A stretch of 64,000 nucleotides of DNA from assembly GCF_047345145.1 (NCBI RefSeq), contig NZ_JBLFER010000007.1, forward strand, positions 181,276 through 245,275, read 5' to 3'. This document shows, one piece after another, positions 1 through 8,311 of this stretch (positions within the stretch are counted from its first letter, which is position 1; every line of letters begins with the position of its first letter). Below the pieces are notes generated by a model that saw only the letters and a list, made by a program, of their open reading frames with translations, did not search any database and was not told the origin of the DNA. The translations under genes and the position numbers were made by a program. This stretch comes from Maribacter_C sp047345145. GTDB lineage: Bacteria; Bacteroidota; Bacteroidia; Flavobacteriales; Flavobacteriaceae.

Positions 1-248
1 TGTCCGTTACCCGGAATATTAAAAGATAGGATGGTATATTTCTTTGTATCGATACACTTTCCGTCGCCAATTAAAGCAGACCACCAGCCGTCTTTTCCGG
101 TAACATTGGAATTGCCCGTCAAGGCATGATTCACCAGAACGATGGGAGCCGAATAGAGCTCTTTACCAAAAAGTTGGTACGACAAATCAATATCTTGCAC
201 TACGCCACTTATGGTTTTGTAGTTTTTTATTTTTAGGTGGTGGAGCAT
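1..248 (-). CDS. metX: Homoserine O-acetyltransferase, N-terminal part (cut by window edge)
   Basis: Reading leftwards from ATG at 248, about 82 codons are open to the window edge and the C-terminal part is missing. The translation begins MLHHLKIKNY and contains VNHALTGNSN and DGWWSALIGDGK, followed by LSFNIPGNG. These are the alpha/beta-hydrolase strand and oxyanion-region motifs of MetX. The enzyme acetylates homoserine with acetyl-CoA to give O-acetylhomoserine, the substrate of MetY encoded 106 nt upstream on the same strand. It is probably co-transcribed with metY and so under the SAM-I riboswitch. The catalytic Ser-Asp-His residues lie beyond the window, so activity cannot be judged. 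Confidence 0.88.
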   Translation of the reverse strand, partial: MLHHLKIKNYKTISGVVQDIDLSYQLFGKELYSAPIVLVNHALTGNSNVTGKDGWWSALIGDGKCIDTKKYTILSFNIPGNG

Positions 249-283
249 TGAATAGCTATTAGTAGTTTTATTCTTCCATATCA

Positions 284-336
284 AGCGGAGTAGAGATACA
301 ACAAGTACTTGTTCTCGACTCCGCTCGAACTGACAG
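284..336. repeat. Dispersed palindromic repeat between metY and metX
   Basis: Arms AGCGGAGT (284-291) and ACTCCGCT (318-325) extend into GAGA/TCTC and enclose a short AT-rich loop. The tail CGAACTGACAG follows. There is no T-run, so it is unlikely to be a terminator. It resembles the short GC-rich extragenic palindromes scattered through marine flavobacterial genomes and shares their style with the elements at 1701-1722 and 1849-1883. Confidence 0.55.
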
Positions 337-354
337 TTTAGATAAATCTAGATA

Positions 355-1647
355 TTAAGCCAAAACGGACTTATCAATTGTTGTAAAAGCATTTTCTAAA
401 TCTGTTTTTAAGTCATCAATATCCTCTAAACCTACGGATAGACGAATCAAATCTTGACCTACGCCAGCGGCTTCTTGTTGTTCCACTGTAAGCTGCTGAT
501 GCGTTGTACTTGCTGGATGAATAATCAATGATTTGGTATCACCTATATTCGCTAACAAAGAAAATACCTTGGTCGCATCGGTTAGCTTTTTGGCAGCTTC
601 AAAACCACCTTTAACTCCGAAAGTCACCAGACCACTTTGTCCTTTTGGCAAATATTCTTGGGCTAAATCGAAGTATTTGCTGCTCTTTAATCCTGGGTAA
701 TTTACCCATGCTACTTCTTCTCTTCCTTCTAACCAAGTTGCCAATTCTAAAGCGTTGGCACTATGTTGTTTTATTCTAACAGAAAGTGTTTCCAAGCCTT
801 GTATAATTTGAAAAGCATTAAATGGACTCAATGCTCCTCCGAAATCACGTAGACCTTCTAAAATTAATTTGAAAGTAAATGCGGCGGCACCTAAAGCTTC
901 GCTATACACCAAGCCGTGATATCCGGCAGATGGCTCTGTGAATTCTGGGAACTTACCATTTGTCCAATCAAAAGTTCCTGCATCTATAATAGCACCTCCA
1001 AGGGCTGTACCATTCCCATTGATATATTTCGTCAACGAGTGAATCACCAAGTTAGCTCCGTGCTCAATAGGATTTAAAAGTCCTGGTGTAGCTACTGTGT
1101 TATCTACAATAAAAGGAACTTTAGCAGCTTGGGCTTCTTTCGAAATTGCTTTCAAGTCCAGTACATCTAATTTTGGATTCCCTAAAGACTCCACAAAGAT
1201 GGCTCTTGTATTTTCCTGTATCGCTTTGCCAAAATTGGTTGGGTCAGCTGGGTCTACGAAAGTGGTTGTAATACCTAATCTAGGCAAGGTAACATTTAAT
1301 AAGTTGAAAGTTCCGCCATACAAACTGCTCGATGCCACGATATGGTCACCAGCTTTTAGCAAAGTCATTAAACCTGTTGCAATAGCTGCTGTTCCTGAAG
1401 CAAAAACAACCGCTCCTACTCCTCCTTCTATGGCCGCCAATCGGTCTTGTAAAATCTGATTAGTTGGGTTATTTAACCTTGTGTAAATAAAGCCTAATTC
1501 CGCTAGCGAAAATAAATTCGCTGCATGATCTGTGTCATTGAATACATAAGACGTAGACTGGAAAATTGGCACTGCTCTTGTACCACTTGTTTGTGTTGTG
1601 TCGTGCCCAGCATGAAGGGCGTTCGTAGCTAATTTTGGATTACTCAT
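355..1647 (-). CDS. metY: O-acetylhomoserine aminocarboxypropyltransferase (sulfhydrylase)
   Basis: A 430-residue PLP enzyme of the Cys/Met-metabolism family, the usual length for MetY. It forms homocysteine from O-acetylhomoserine and sulfide in the cytoplasm (direct sulfhydrylation). Visible marks are the N-terminal NALHAGHD, the YTRLNNPT cofactor-binding segment, FASGTAAIAT, and HSLTKYINGNG with the Schiff-base lysine at about K207. The C-terminal RLSVGLED motif is intact. The start at 1647 fits the family N terminus. A SAM-I riboswitch lies in its leader about 180 nt upstream, and metX follows downstream, so the pair forms the homocysteine branch that is shut down when SAM is abundant. 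Confidence 0.95.
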   Translation of the reverse strand: MSNPKLATNALHAGHDTTQTSGTRAVPIFQSTSYVFNDTDHAANLFSLAELGFIYTRLNNPTNQILQDRLAAIEGGVGAVVFASGTAAIATGLMTLLKAGDHIVASSSLYGGTFNLLNVTLPRLGITTTFVDPADPTNFGKAIQENTRAIFVESLGNPKLDVLDLKAISKEAQAAKVPFIVDNTVATPGLLNPIEHGANLVIHSLTKYINGNGTALGGAIIDAGTFDWTNGKFPEFTEPSAGYHGLVYSEALGAAAFTFKLILEGLRDFGGALSPFNAFQIIQGLETLSVRIKQHSANALELATWLEGREEVAWVNYPGLKSSKYFDLAQEYLPKGQSGLVTFGVKGGFEAAKKLTDATKVFSLLANIGDTKSLIIHPASTTHQQLTVEQQEAAGVGQDLIRLSVGLEDIDDLKTDLENAFTTIDKSVLA

Positions 1648-1700
1648 GATTTTTGTTTTTGTGTATTCCGTTTCTTTTTAGAGAATACTAGTTCTTAATA

Positions 1701-1722
1701 GATTCCCGCCTACGCGGGAGTG
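1701..1722. repeat. Short GC-rich palindrome in the metY leader
   Basis: CCCGC and GCGGG arms (1705-1718) around a CTAC loop, flanked by ATT and GAGTGACA. It lies between the SAM-I aptamer and the metY start. It belongs to the same class of dispersed flavobacterial repeats as the remnant near 28391. No run of T follows it in the minus direction, so a terminator role is not supported. Confidence 0.5.
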
Positions 1723-1828
1723 ACAAAAAATAGTTTTATTAAAAGCCAAACCCTTACTGCCGACATTGCAGCCAGGTAAAATCAAAAAGTTATAAGAAAG
1801 CGAATAGATTGTTTTACAATCTGTTTTG

Positions 1829-1975
1829 CGTTATCTGCCCATACTGTCGAAATGAATTCAACATATCCTGAAACGAGTTCAGGACAGGGTAGAATTTAGC
1901 ACCTTCTCGACTATAGGAGTCAAGGGTTGCTAAGGCTTCAAAGGGTCTAATCCCTCCACCTTTCTTGATAACTAT
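1829..1975 (-). ncRNA. SAM-I (S-box) riboswitch upstream of metY
   Basis: Read on the minus strand, the element opens with GTTATCAAG and closes with CAGATAAC, giving P1 (1967-1973 with 1830-1836). Between them are AGGTGGAGGGATTAGACCC, TTTGAAGCC, TTAGCAACC and GGTGCTAAATTC, matching the conserved P2 kink-turn, J3/4 and P3/P4 core of the SAM-I family. P4 pairs 1883-1892 with 1837-1848 but is enlarged by about 34 nt of repeat sequence. The aptamer precedes metY-metX, the normal target class. I see no clear intrinsic terminator between the aptamer and the start codon, so the expression platform is unresolved. Confidence 0.9.
1849..1883. repeat. Dispersed repeat inserted in the riboswitch P4 loop
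   Basis: Within the P4 loop of the SAM-I switch is a hairpin CCTGAA/TTCAGG (1867-1883). Next to it is the segment GAAATGAATTCAACA (1849-1863). The 15 bases CTGAAACGAGTTCAG at 1868-1882 recur exactly at 28370-28384 in an unrelated intergenic region, showing that this is a dispersed element and not part of the aptamer. Confidence 0.65.
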
Positions 1976-2068
1976 TCAATACGTGTTTGAACTTTGTAAA
2001 GCACAAATAAAAGTCAGAATTGTTTTAAAACCTAATAATTTTGAAAAATTTCACAAAATCCTAGCATT

Positions 2069-4012
2069 TTACTGGGATAAAATACTAAACTCTATACTCG
2101 AGTCTGCAAAAACCGTATGGGTTTGTGTTTTGAAATCTTCTTCGCCTGCTTTAAAAATATTCTCCACGTAGGTTTGCGGATTCAAATCAATCAACGGAAA
2201 CCAAGTACTTTGGACTTGAATCTGTAGCTTATGCCCTTTTTGAATCGTATGAAAAACATCTTGAAGCTTGATATTCACTTCGGTCTTTTTATTCGGCACA
2301 AATGGCTCGGGGGTTGAAAAACTATTTCTAAACCGCCCTCTCAAAACTTCGCTTCGTACCATTAAATGGTAATTGCTCATTTTCAAATGGTCTTGCATTT
2401 CTTCGTTCGTTTCCGATTTGGCAGGATGTACATCGATTACCTTAACAATCCAATCAGCGGCAGTGCCTGTGGTTGCTACTTTTAGTTTGGCTAGAATATC
2501 TCCTGCCAAGGTTAAGTCTTCTTCCATAACTTCAGTTTCAAATACCAAAACATCAGAGCGACGCGCTGCAAAACGTTGGTCGTCGGTCATGTATTTTCTA
2601 GGGGTAAAAACGGATTTTACATCTTCAGAATATGGGACTGGTTTTTTGATATTACTAATAAATTGAATGCCTTCTGTACTTTTTAATTCAGAAGTCAGTT
2701 CTTGATTTTCGGATAAGAACATATCTTGTTTTTCTACTCCTTCTGGAGGCCAAGAATCGTATTGCTTCCATTCTTTTCTGCCGGAATCAAAGACATAGGC
2801 TTCCGGAAGTCCGCTATTTTTATCGCCACTTCCTTTTAAGAAATGATTGAAGAATTTTGTCTCAATATTTTCCTGAAAAAACTCTGAGATTCCATCTCCG
2901 AAATAATAATTTCCGACTACGGTACGACCATTTCTTCTTGCCCATCTACCATGGTCCCAGGGACCAAAAACCATCGTATTGTAATTTCCTTCATTGTACT
3001 TTTCAATATTCTTATAGGTTTCCAAAGGTCCGTACAAATCCTCTGCATCAAACCATCCGCCAACGACCATAGTTGCCACATGAGATTTTACATTTTTTAA
3101 GTGTTGAATGAGTCCTCGGCTCTGCCAAAGTTCATCGTAGTTTGGATGCTCTTTGAGTTCATTCCAGAAGAAATCATCAGTCTCCTCGTCCGGAGCGATG
3201 GAGATTTCATCTTTTAGGTCATATTCGAAAAAGGAATTTAAATTTTTGAGTGGTCCTTTATCCAAAAAGAACTGATATTGGTCTTCGGTTTGTAAATCTG
3301 GCAAGCTATACCAAGCCGTATCAATGGGCATATCACCATTTGGTCTTGGCGTTCCGAAAAGCGAGGTTGCTCTAAAATAGCTCAACAAATAAGCTCCATT
3401 ATGATGAAAATCGTCAAAGAAGAAATCACCAATACTCGCTTGTGGAGAAGCAGCTTTTAACGCAGGATGTGCATCTACCGTGGCGTAGGTCGAATAAAAT
3501 CCGGGATAGGATATACCCCAAATTCCGGCATTTCCATTATTATTCTCCACGTTGTTCACCAACCATTCAATCGTATCATAGGTATCTGAGCTTTCGTCTA
3601 CATCTTTTTCCGAAGTTTTATTTGGGATATAGGCACGCATATTTTCATAATGCCCTTCACTCAACCAGCGCCCACGAACATCTTGATAAACCACAATGTA
3701 ACCCTCTTTCATCATATGAATATTGGGTGAGATTTGCTTCTTAAATTCACCTTCTCCATAGGGTCTAGAACTGTAAGGAGTACGTTGCATAATGATTGGG
3801 TATTTTTTTGAAGTATCCTTTGGAGAATATATCGTAGTATGCAATTTCACTCCGTCTCGCATTTCGATATCTACTTCTTGTTTGGTATAATTATCCGCAA
3901 CGTACGTATCTGAAACCTCAACCTTTTCAGGCTTCGTGGTTTTTGTGCATGAGGTAAGCATAAAAGTCAACGAAAGAAATATGATTGAAAGAATTCTAAA
4001 AAATCTATACAT
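2069..4012 (-). CDS. CocE/NonD family acyl hydrolase (X-Pro dipeptidyl-peptidase S15-like), lipoprotein
   Basis: A 647-residue protein with an N-terminal signal and lipobox LTSC (Cys22), so probably anchored in the outer membrane or facing the periplasm. The catalytic serine is in GISYPG (about S168), the acid probably in GGWFDAEDLYG, and the histidine in GPWDHGRW. This is the alpha/beta-hydrolase order of the CocE / glutaryl-7-ACA acylase family. The C-terminal half is the jelly-roll domain typical of S15-type enzymes. Substrates in this family are acyl esters or amides, and the natural substrate here is unknown. It sits between metY and metK on the same strand, but the spacing and the metK terminator argue that it is a separate unit. 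Confidence 0.85.
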   Translation of the reverse strand: MYRFFRILSIIFLSLTFMLTSCTKTTKPEKVEVSDTYVADNYTKQEVDIEMRDGVKLHTTIYSPKDTSKKYPIIMQRTPYSSRPYGEGEFKKQISPNIHMMKEGYIVVYQDVRGRWLSEGHYENMRAYIPNKTSEKDVDESSDTYDTIEWLVNNVENNNGNAGIWGISYPGFYSTYATVDAHPALKAASPQASIGDFFFDDFHHNGAYLLSYFRATSLFGTPRPNGDMPIDTAWYSLPDLQTEDQYQFFLDKGPLKNLNSFFEYDLKDEISIAPDEETDDFFWNELKEHPNYDELWQSRGLIQHLKNVKSHVATMVVGGWFDAEDLYGPLETYKNIEKYNEGNYNTMVFGPWDHGRWARRNGRTVVGNYYFGDGISEFFQENIETKFFNHFLKGSGDKNSGLPEAYVFDSGRKEWKQYDSWPPEGVEKQDMFLSENQELTSELKSTEGIQFISNIKKPVPYSEDVKSVFTPRKYMTDDQRFAARRSDVLVFETEVMEEDLTLAGDILAKLKVATTGTAADWIVKVIDVHPAKSETNEEMQDHLKMSNYHLMVRSEVLRGRFRNSFSTPEPFVPNKKTEVNIKLQDVFHTIQKGHKLQIQVQSTWFPLIDLNPQTYVENIFKAGEEDFKTQTHTVFADSSIEFSILSQ

Positions 4013-4065
4013 AATTGAAAATTAGTTAGACACTAAAGCTACTAAAGATTAGTAAGTCTCGAAAA

Positions 4066-4098
4066 TAAAAAAGGGAACCCAATTTGGATTCCCTTTTT
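4066..4098 (-). terminator. Rho-independent terminator after metK
   Basis: On the minus strand GGGAATCC / GGGTTCCC form a stem around AAATT (4073-4093), followed by a run of T (plus-strand A at 4066-4072). It lies 20 nt beyond the metK stop. Confidence 0.8.
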
Positions 4099-4117
4099 AA
4101 ACCGTTTTGAAATTTCC

Positions 4118-5374
4118 TTATAAACTGAATGCTGACTTTACGGAATCAACCATATCTAGTTTTTCCCAAGTGAAAAGCTCAACTTGTTTTTCTACTCTTC
4201 CGTTATACGGAGACTCAAATATCTTAGTGACCATTTTTGGTTCTTTCCCCATATGCCCATAAGCCGCGGTTTCCAAATAAATTGGATTACGCAGCTTTAA
4301 TCTTTCTTCAATTGCAAAAGGACGCATATCAAAAAGTTCTGCCACTTTATCAGCGATTTGACCATCAGTTAAATCCACATTTGAAGTACCATAGGTGTCC
4401 ACAAAAATGGAAGTTGGTTCGACAACTCCGATAGCATAACTTACCTGTACCAAAATCTCATCAGAAATTCCTGCCGCAACCAAATTCTTCGCTACATGCC
4501 GAGACGCGTAAGCAGCACTTCTATCTACCTTACTTGGGTCTTTTCCACTAAAAGCTCCACCGCCGTGGGCGCCTTTTCCTCCGTAGGTATCTACGATGAT
4601 TTTTCTTCCTGTTAAACCGGTATCACCATGAGGGCCACCAATTACAAACTTTCCTGTCGGATTGATATGATATACAATTTGGTCATCGAACAAAGCTTGA
4701 ATTCCCTCTGGCAATTGTGCCTTCACTCTCGGAATTAAAATGGAAACAATATCGGATTTGATTTTCGCTAACATTTTTTCATCATCCGAATCAAAAGCAT
4801 CATGCTGTGTGGATACCACAATCGCCTCAATTCGCTGAGGCACATTATCATCAGAATACTCAATGGTAACTTGTGACTTAGCATCTGGTCTAAGGTAATC
4901 GATTTCGCTTCCTTCTCTTCGCAATTCAGCCAATACTTGAAGGATTTTATGCGAAATATCCAATGCTAAAGGCATATAGTTATCCGTTTCCTTGGTCGCA
5001 TAGCCAAACATCATTCCTTGGTCACCGGCACCCTGCTCCTCCTTAGAACCTCTATCAACACCTTGGTTGATATCTTGAGATTGTTCATGAATCAAGGAAA
5101 TCACGCCACACGAATCTCCGCTAAACTGATACTCTCCTTTCGTATACCCAATTTTATTAATAACATTTCTAGCAATATTTTGAACATCTAGATAGGTATT
5201 ACTTTTTACCTCTCCAGCGAGAACAACTTGACCTGTGGTAACCAAGGTTTCACAAGCCACTTTACTTTCGGGGTCAAAGGCTAAAAAATTATCTAGCAAG
5301 GCATCACTAATCTGGTCAGAGACTTTATCTGGGTGTCCTTCACTAACAGATTCAGAAGTAAACAAATATGACAT
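4118..5374 (-). CDS. metK: S-adenosylmethionine synthase
   Basis: A 418-residue cytoplasmic enzyme that makes SAM from methionine and ATP. Diagnostic motifs are GHPDKVSDQISDALLD near the N terminus (the ATP-site histidine), GAGDQGMMFGYAT in the middle (the methionine adenosyltransferase signature), and GGGAFSGKDPSKVDRSAAY (the phosphate-binding glycine loop). It is slightly longer than the E. coli enzyme (384 residues), as is common in Bacteroidota. It has its own promoter, a SAM-II-like aptamer at the 5' end of its leader, and its own terminator, so it appears to be a monocistronic unit repressed by its own product. Confidence 0.97.
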   Translation of the reverse strand: MSYLFTSESVSEGHPDKVSDQISDALLDNFLAFDPESKVACETLVTTGQVVLAGEVKSNTYLDVQNIARNVINKIGYTKGEYQFSGDSCGVISLIHEQSQDINQGVDRGSKEEQGAGDQGMMFGYATKETDNYMPLALDISHKILQVLAELRREGSEIDYLRPDAKSQVTIEYSDDNVPQRIEAIVVSTQHDAFDSDDEKMLAKIKSDIVSILIPRVKAQLPEGIQALFDDQIVYHINPTGKFVIGGPHGDTGLTGRKIIVDTYGGKGAHGGGAFSGKDPSKVDRSAAYASRHVAKNLVAAGISDEILVQVSYAIGVVEPTSIFVDTYGTSNVDLTDGQIADKVAELFDMRPFAIEERLKLRNPIYLETAAYGHMGKEPKMVTKIFESPYNGRVEKQVELFTWEKLDMVDSVKSAFSL

Positions 5375-5442
5375 AGATTCTATTTTAATACGGCGAGAAT
5401 TTGACAGGTGGTCTAGAGAAGTATAATTATGATAACATAATT

Positions 5443-5493
5443 AACTGCTTTAGCATTTTTCACGAGGTTGCAATCAGTCAAATCCTTCCTCTT
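5443..5493 (-). ncRNA. SAM-II-like riboswitch in the metK leader
   Basis: Minus-strand reading gives, in order: GAGG (5491-5488), ATTTGACTGATTGCA, CCTCGTGAAAAATGCTAAAG and CAGTT. GAGG pairs with CCTC (P1). GACTG in the P1 loop pairs with CAGTT at the 3' end (pseudoknot P2), and TTGC stacks against GCTA. TTGCA, CGTGA, AAA and GCTAAA are the conserved elements of the SAM-II family, and the length (about 51 nt) is typical. P1 is short (4 pairs, then an A-G mismatch). An inverted repeat TAATTATG/CATAATTA (5424-5443) abuts the 3' end and could compete with the pseudoknot. The assignment is from motif and pairing by eye. Confidence 0.72.
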
Positions 5494-5503
5494 ATTACAA
5501 GAA

Positions 5504-5533
5504 CAAAAGTATGAAAATAGTTTCGTTGCCAAA
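5504..5533 (-). promoter_or_regulatory. metK promoter
   Basis: On the minus strand TTTG (5533-5530), an 18-base spacer and TACTTTTG (5511-5504) give an exact match to the Bacteroidota -33/-7 promoter. Transcription would start near 5497, just before the SAM-II-like aptamer, leaving a leader of about 120 nt before metK. Confidence 0.75.
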
Positions 5534-5578
5534 GAAAATATATCAAGATTTTAAAGTTGCTTGGAAAGAGCTATGAGC

Positions 5579-8263
5579 TTACAATTCATACTTTATTCCA
5601 GCTACGAAATACCTTGGCTGAACGTTGTACTCCAGAGTACTAATTAAATTATTTGAGAAAGCATCCTGCCGAATTGAAGTCGTATTCAAAAGATTTAGGC
5701 CTGTTATCTTGAATTCCCACTTACTGTCTTCTTTTTGATAAAACAGTGTAGCGTTTAGGAAGTCATAGGTGCTCCGAATTCCACCATCTCTATTCCTGTA
5801 TTCGTTATATTGATAATCAGCTGTAAGAGCGAATCCATTTAAAAAGTAGGCCTCGATATTAACAAAAGGAATATTGGTAATAAACCTGCTTTCAATGTTT
5901 GAACTCGAGTAATCATTCCATATTTTTTCAAAACCCAATTCTACATTAGGAGCCTCTTTAAACTTAGTTTCAAAAGCTAGTTTGTACTGCTGGTTGAAAG
6001 AACGATTAAAATCTTCATTAGTATTGATTATGTTATTGAACTTATTATAGGTAATTCGAGCTTCAAGTTTTCCTTTCCAATATGGGAATCGTCTTTCATA
6101 GTTGCCAAAAAAGGTGACAATCTCATTTGGAGCATCAATATTGATAGGGGAAGAAACTCTGTCTAACCCAACAAAATTCACATTTGAACTGATACCGTCA
6201 AACTTTTTTTGATAGGTCATTCCCCCATAGATATTCGCAAAATTGAACATGTTGAAATTCATAAAGTTCAAGGTTGCATTATGGTACCAGGCATTTCTCA
6301 AATTCGGGTTTCCTTGAAAAAGACTGTTATATCCTCTTAATTGGATGGCCGAGGTTAAATTTTGAACATCAGCGAATTCAGCCTCCAGACTATAGTTCAG
6401 CTGCAAAGATTTTGAGCTATTAAAAGCATACTTAGCGTTAAGACTAGGTAGTAACAAGGTTTTATTTAGCGCTACCTCGTCGGTGAAATTTCTGTTTTTT
6501 ATATCATAAATATGGAAGTTAATCCGAGGACCAATGGTCAATTTCTTCCATTTTACTCGATAGCCTATTCCAAAGTAAACATCAAGAAAATCAAACTCCG
6601 TATCATTGATAAACTGATTGCCTAAACCAACTGGTCTCGAATTACCATTTATAATTTCTGATACTTCAGAGTGAAGGCGCTGACCATTTGTACTTAGTCC
6701 CAACTTAAAACTAATGTGATTGGTCTTGTTCAAAACCCTATAATAATTGAATTCGGTGTCAAAAGTATTTGTTTGAACTTGGGTATTTTGAGATATATTG
6801 AAAGGTGTTTCACCTTCCAACGGAACACTACCGAGAAAGGGTTGCTGCGTACTTATTAAATTGTAAGTAGGGAGCTGTTTCTTATATAGATAGTTTGATT
6901 CCCAAGAAAAAATATTATTATCATTTTTTGCATAAAAAGCACTTAGGGATTGTTGTACCGAAAAGGGGTCTCTACCATTTAAGGAGCGAATATCATTGCT
7001 AAAATTAGAAAACAATGAGTTGAGCTGATTTTCATCTCGAACTTCAGATCGTTTTAGAAAACCATCATAGTTAATATACCATTTTGAATTTGGTGTATAA
7101 GTAGTCGAAATTTTCAAAAGTGTTGAAATATTCTTTTGCAAAGTGTTCGATTCTAACGTTTCTTCATTATTGCCTTCATCCCTTATATAAGTACGTTGCG
7201 ATATACTTGACAAATCTGTATCCACCCCTGACAAAATACCAAAGCCGGAAAAACTGATTTTTTTATTAGGATTGTAGTTAAAATTCAGTGCCGCCAATTT
7301 AGAGTCAATATTTCGAGCTCGATTATTTTGCATCAACGATAAGCCGATATCATCTCCGGAAAGATTAAGGGATGAACCTGATCTTTTTCCCAAGGTGCTT
7401 AGCCCCCCATTGAACCTAAAATAGTCTTGTAATGAGAAAGCCTGTTTGCCAATGTTGTTCATATCCCCAATAAAATTGATATTGAATTTGGGGGAATAAT
7501 AAAATATATTTGGATGAGCCAAATAACGTTCTTTAGGGCCCGCCGTTGCTGAAATATCGCCAAACCAAAGGTTCTTTTTTCCTTCTTTCAATTTAATATT
7601 CAAGGCCAATGCATCACTATCATTTACAGCTCCTAAAGGTCCCACCTCGTTAAAGTCGCGAAGTACTTGTACTTTATCCACGGCATTTGCAGGGATGTTT
7701 TTGGTTGCCATTTTCGTATCTCCATCGAAAAATTCTTTCCCTTCCACTAGCACCTTGCTAACATCTTTTCCTTGAACCTTTATTTGTCCCTCATCGTCAA
7801 TTTGAAATCCAGGCAATTGTTCTAAGACGTTTTCCAACTTTTTTTCCTTACCCGTGGTGAAAGCATCCGTTTTATAAGTAATTGTGTCTCCTGAAATGGT
7901 CACTGGAAAATCTTCGGTCACGGTTACTCCATCCAGTTGGTTAGGCGATGCTTTTAACGTGATTGTTTTATTCTCGTTTGTTAATGCTTGAAAACCTTCC
8001 TCCCAAGTTTCAAATCCTAAATAACTCGCCTTCAGTGTGTATAAACTGTCTTTCTTCAGGTTCAAACGAAACCTACCTTGGGCATCGGTAATTCCATATG
8101 ATGCTATTGCTTCAGTATTCTTGTTGATTGCGATTACATTTGCTAATTCTAATGGAACATTCAATGAATCCAATACCTGACCTTCTAATACTACCTTTTG
8201 CGCAGTTAAATTATAGCAAAAGAATACCAGCCCTACCAAAAGGGATATGCTGACTCTGTTCAT
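5579..8263 (-). CDS. Outer-membrane beta-barrel protein with CarboxypepD-regulatory domain (TonB-receptor-like)
   Basis: An 894-residue protein. It has a signal peptide ending near LTAQ, then a carboxypeptidase-regulatory-like Ig-fold (about 22-110, with ALANVI-type and ITDAQGRFRL motifs). A plug-like segment follows (about 115-225, with YKTDAFTTGKEKKLENVLEQ and GKDVSKVLVEGKEFF), then a long C-terminal barrel ending in YFVAGIKYEL. This is the layout of the TonB-receptor-related OMP_b-brl_3 proteins of Flavobacteriia. It is transcribed downstream of the GLPGLI gene (48-nt gap) and probably lies in one operon with it, divergent from a two-component system. The substrate cannot be inferred; partners of this kind are often thought to handle peptides or metals. 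Confidence 0.85.
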   Translation of the reverse strand: MNRVSISLLVGLVFFCYNLTAQKVVLEGQVLDSLNVPLELANVIAINKNTEAIASYGITDAQGRFRLNLKKDSLYTLKASYLGFETWEEGFQALTNENKTITLKASPNQLDGVTVTEDFPVTISGDTITYKTDAFTTGKEKKLENVLEQLPGFQIDDEGQIKVQGKDVSKVLVEGKEFFDGDTKMATKNIPANAVDKVQVLRDFNEVGPLGAVNDSDALALNIKLKEGKKNLWFGDISATAGPKERYLAHPNIFYYSPKFNINFIGDMNNIGKQAFSLQDYFRFNGGLSTLGKRSGSSLNLSGDDIGLSLMQNNRARNIDSKLAALNFNYNPNKKISFSGFGILSGVDTDLSSISQRTYIRDEGNNEETLESNTLQKNISTLLKISTTYTPNSKWYINYDGFLKRSEVRDENQLNSLFSNFSNDIRSLNGRDPFSVQQSLSAFYAKNDNNIFSWESNYLYKKQLPTYNLISTQQPFLGSVPLEGETPFNISQNTQVQTNTFDTEFNYYRVLNKTNHISFKLGLSTNGQRLHSEVSEIINGNSRPVGLGNQFINDTEFDFLDVYFGIGYRVKWKKLTIGPRINFHIYDIKNRNFTDEVALNKTLLLPSLNAKYAFNSSKSLQLNYSLEAEFADVQNLTSAIQLRGYNSLFQGNPNLRNAWYHNATLNFMNFNMFNFANIYGGMTYQKKFDGISSNVNFVGLDRVSSPINIDAPNEIVTFFGNYERRFPYWKGKLEARITYNKFNNIINTNEDFNRSFNQQYKLAFETKFKEAPNVELGFEKIWNDYSSSNIESRFITNIPFVNIEAYFLNGFALTADYQYNEYRNRDGGIRSTYDFLNATLFYQKEDSKWEFKITGLNLLNTTSIRQDAFSNNLISTLEYNVQPRYFVAGIKYEL

Positions 8264-8311
8264 TTTTTGATTGATGATTTTTGGCGTTTGTAGACTAGTA
8301 TTCTATTACCT

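Noticed and set aside
1965..2171. Plus-strand open frame of 68 codons
   Set aside because: It covers the 5' part of the SAM-I aptamer and the end of the hydrolase gene; no family features and no start signal.
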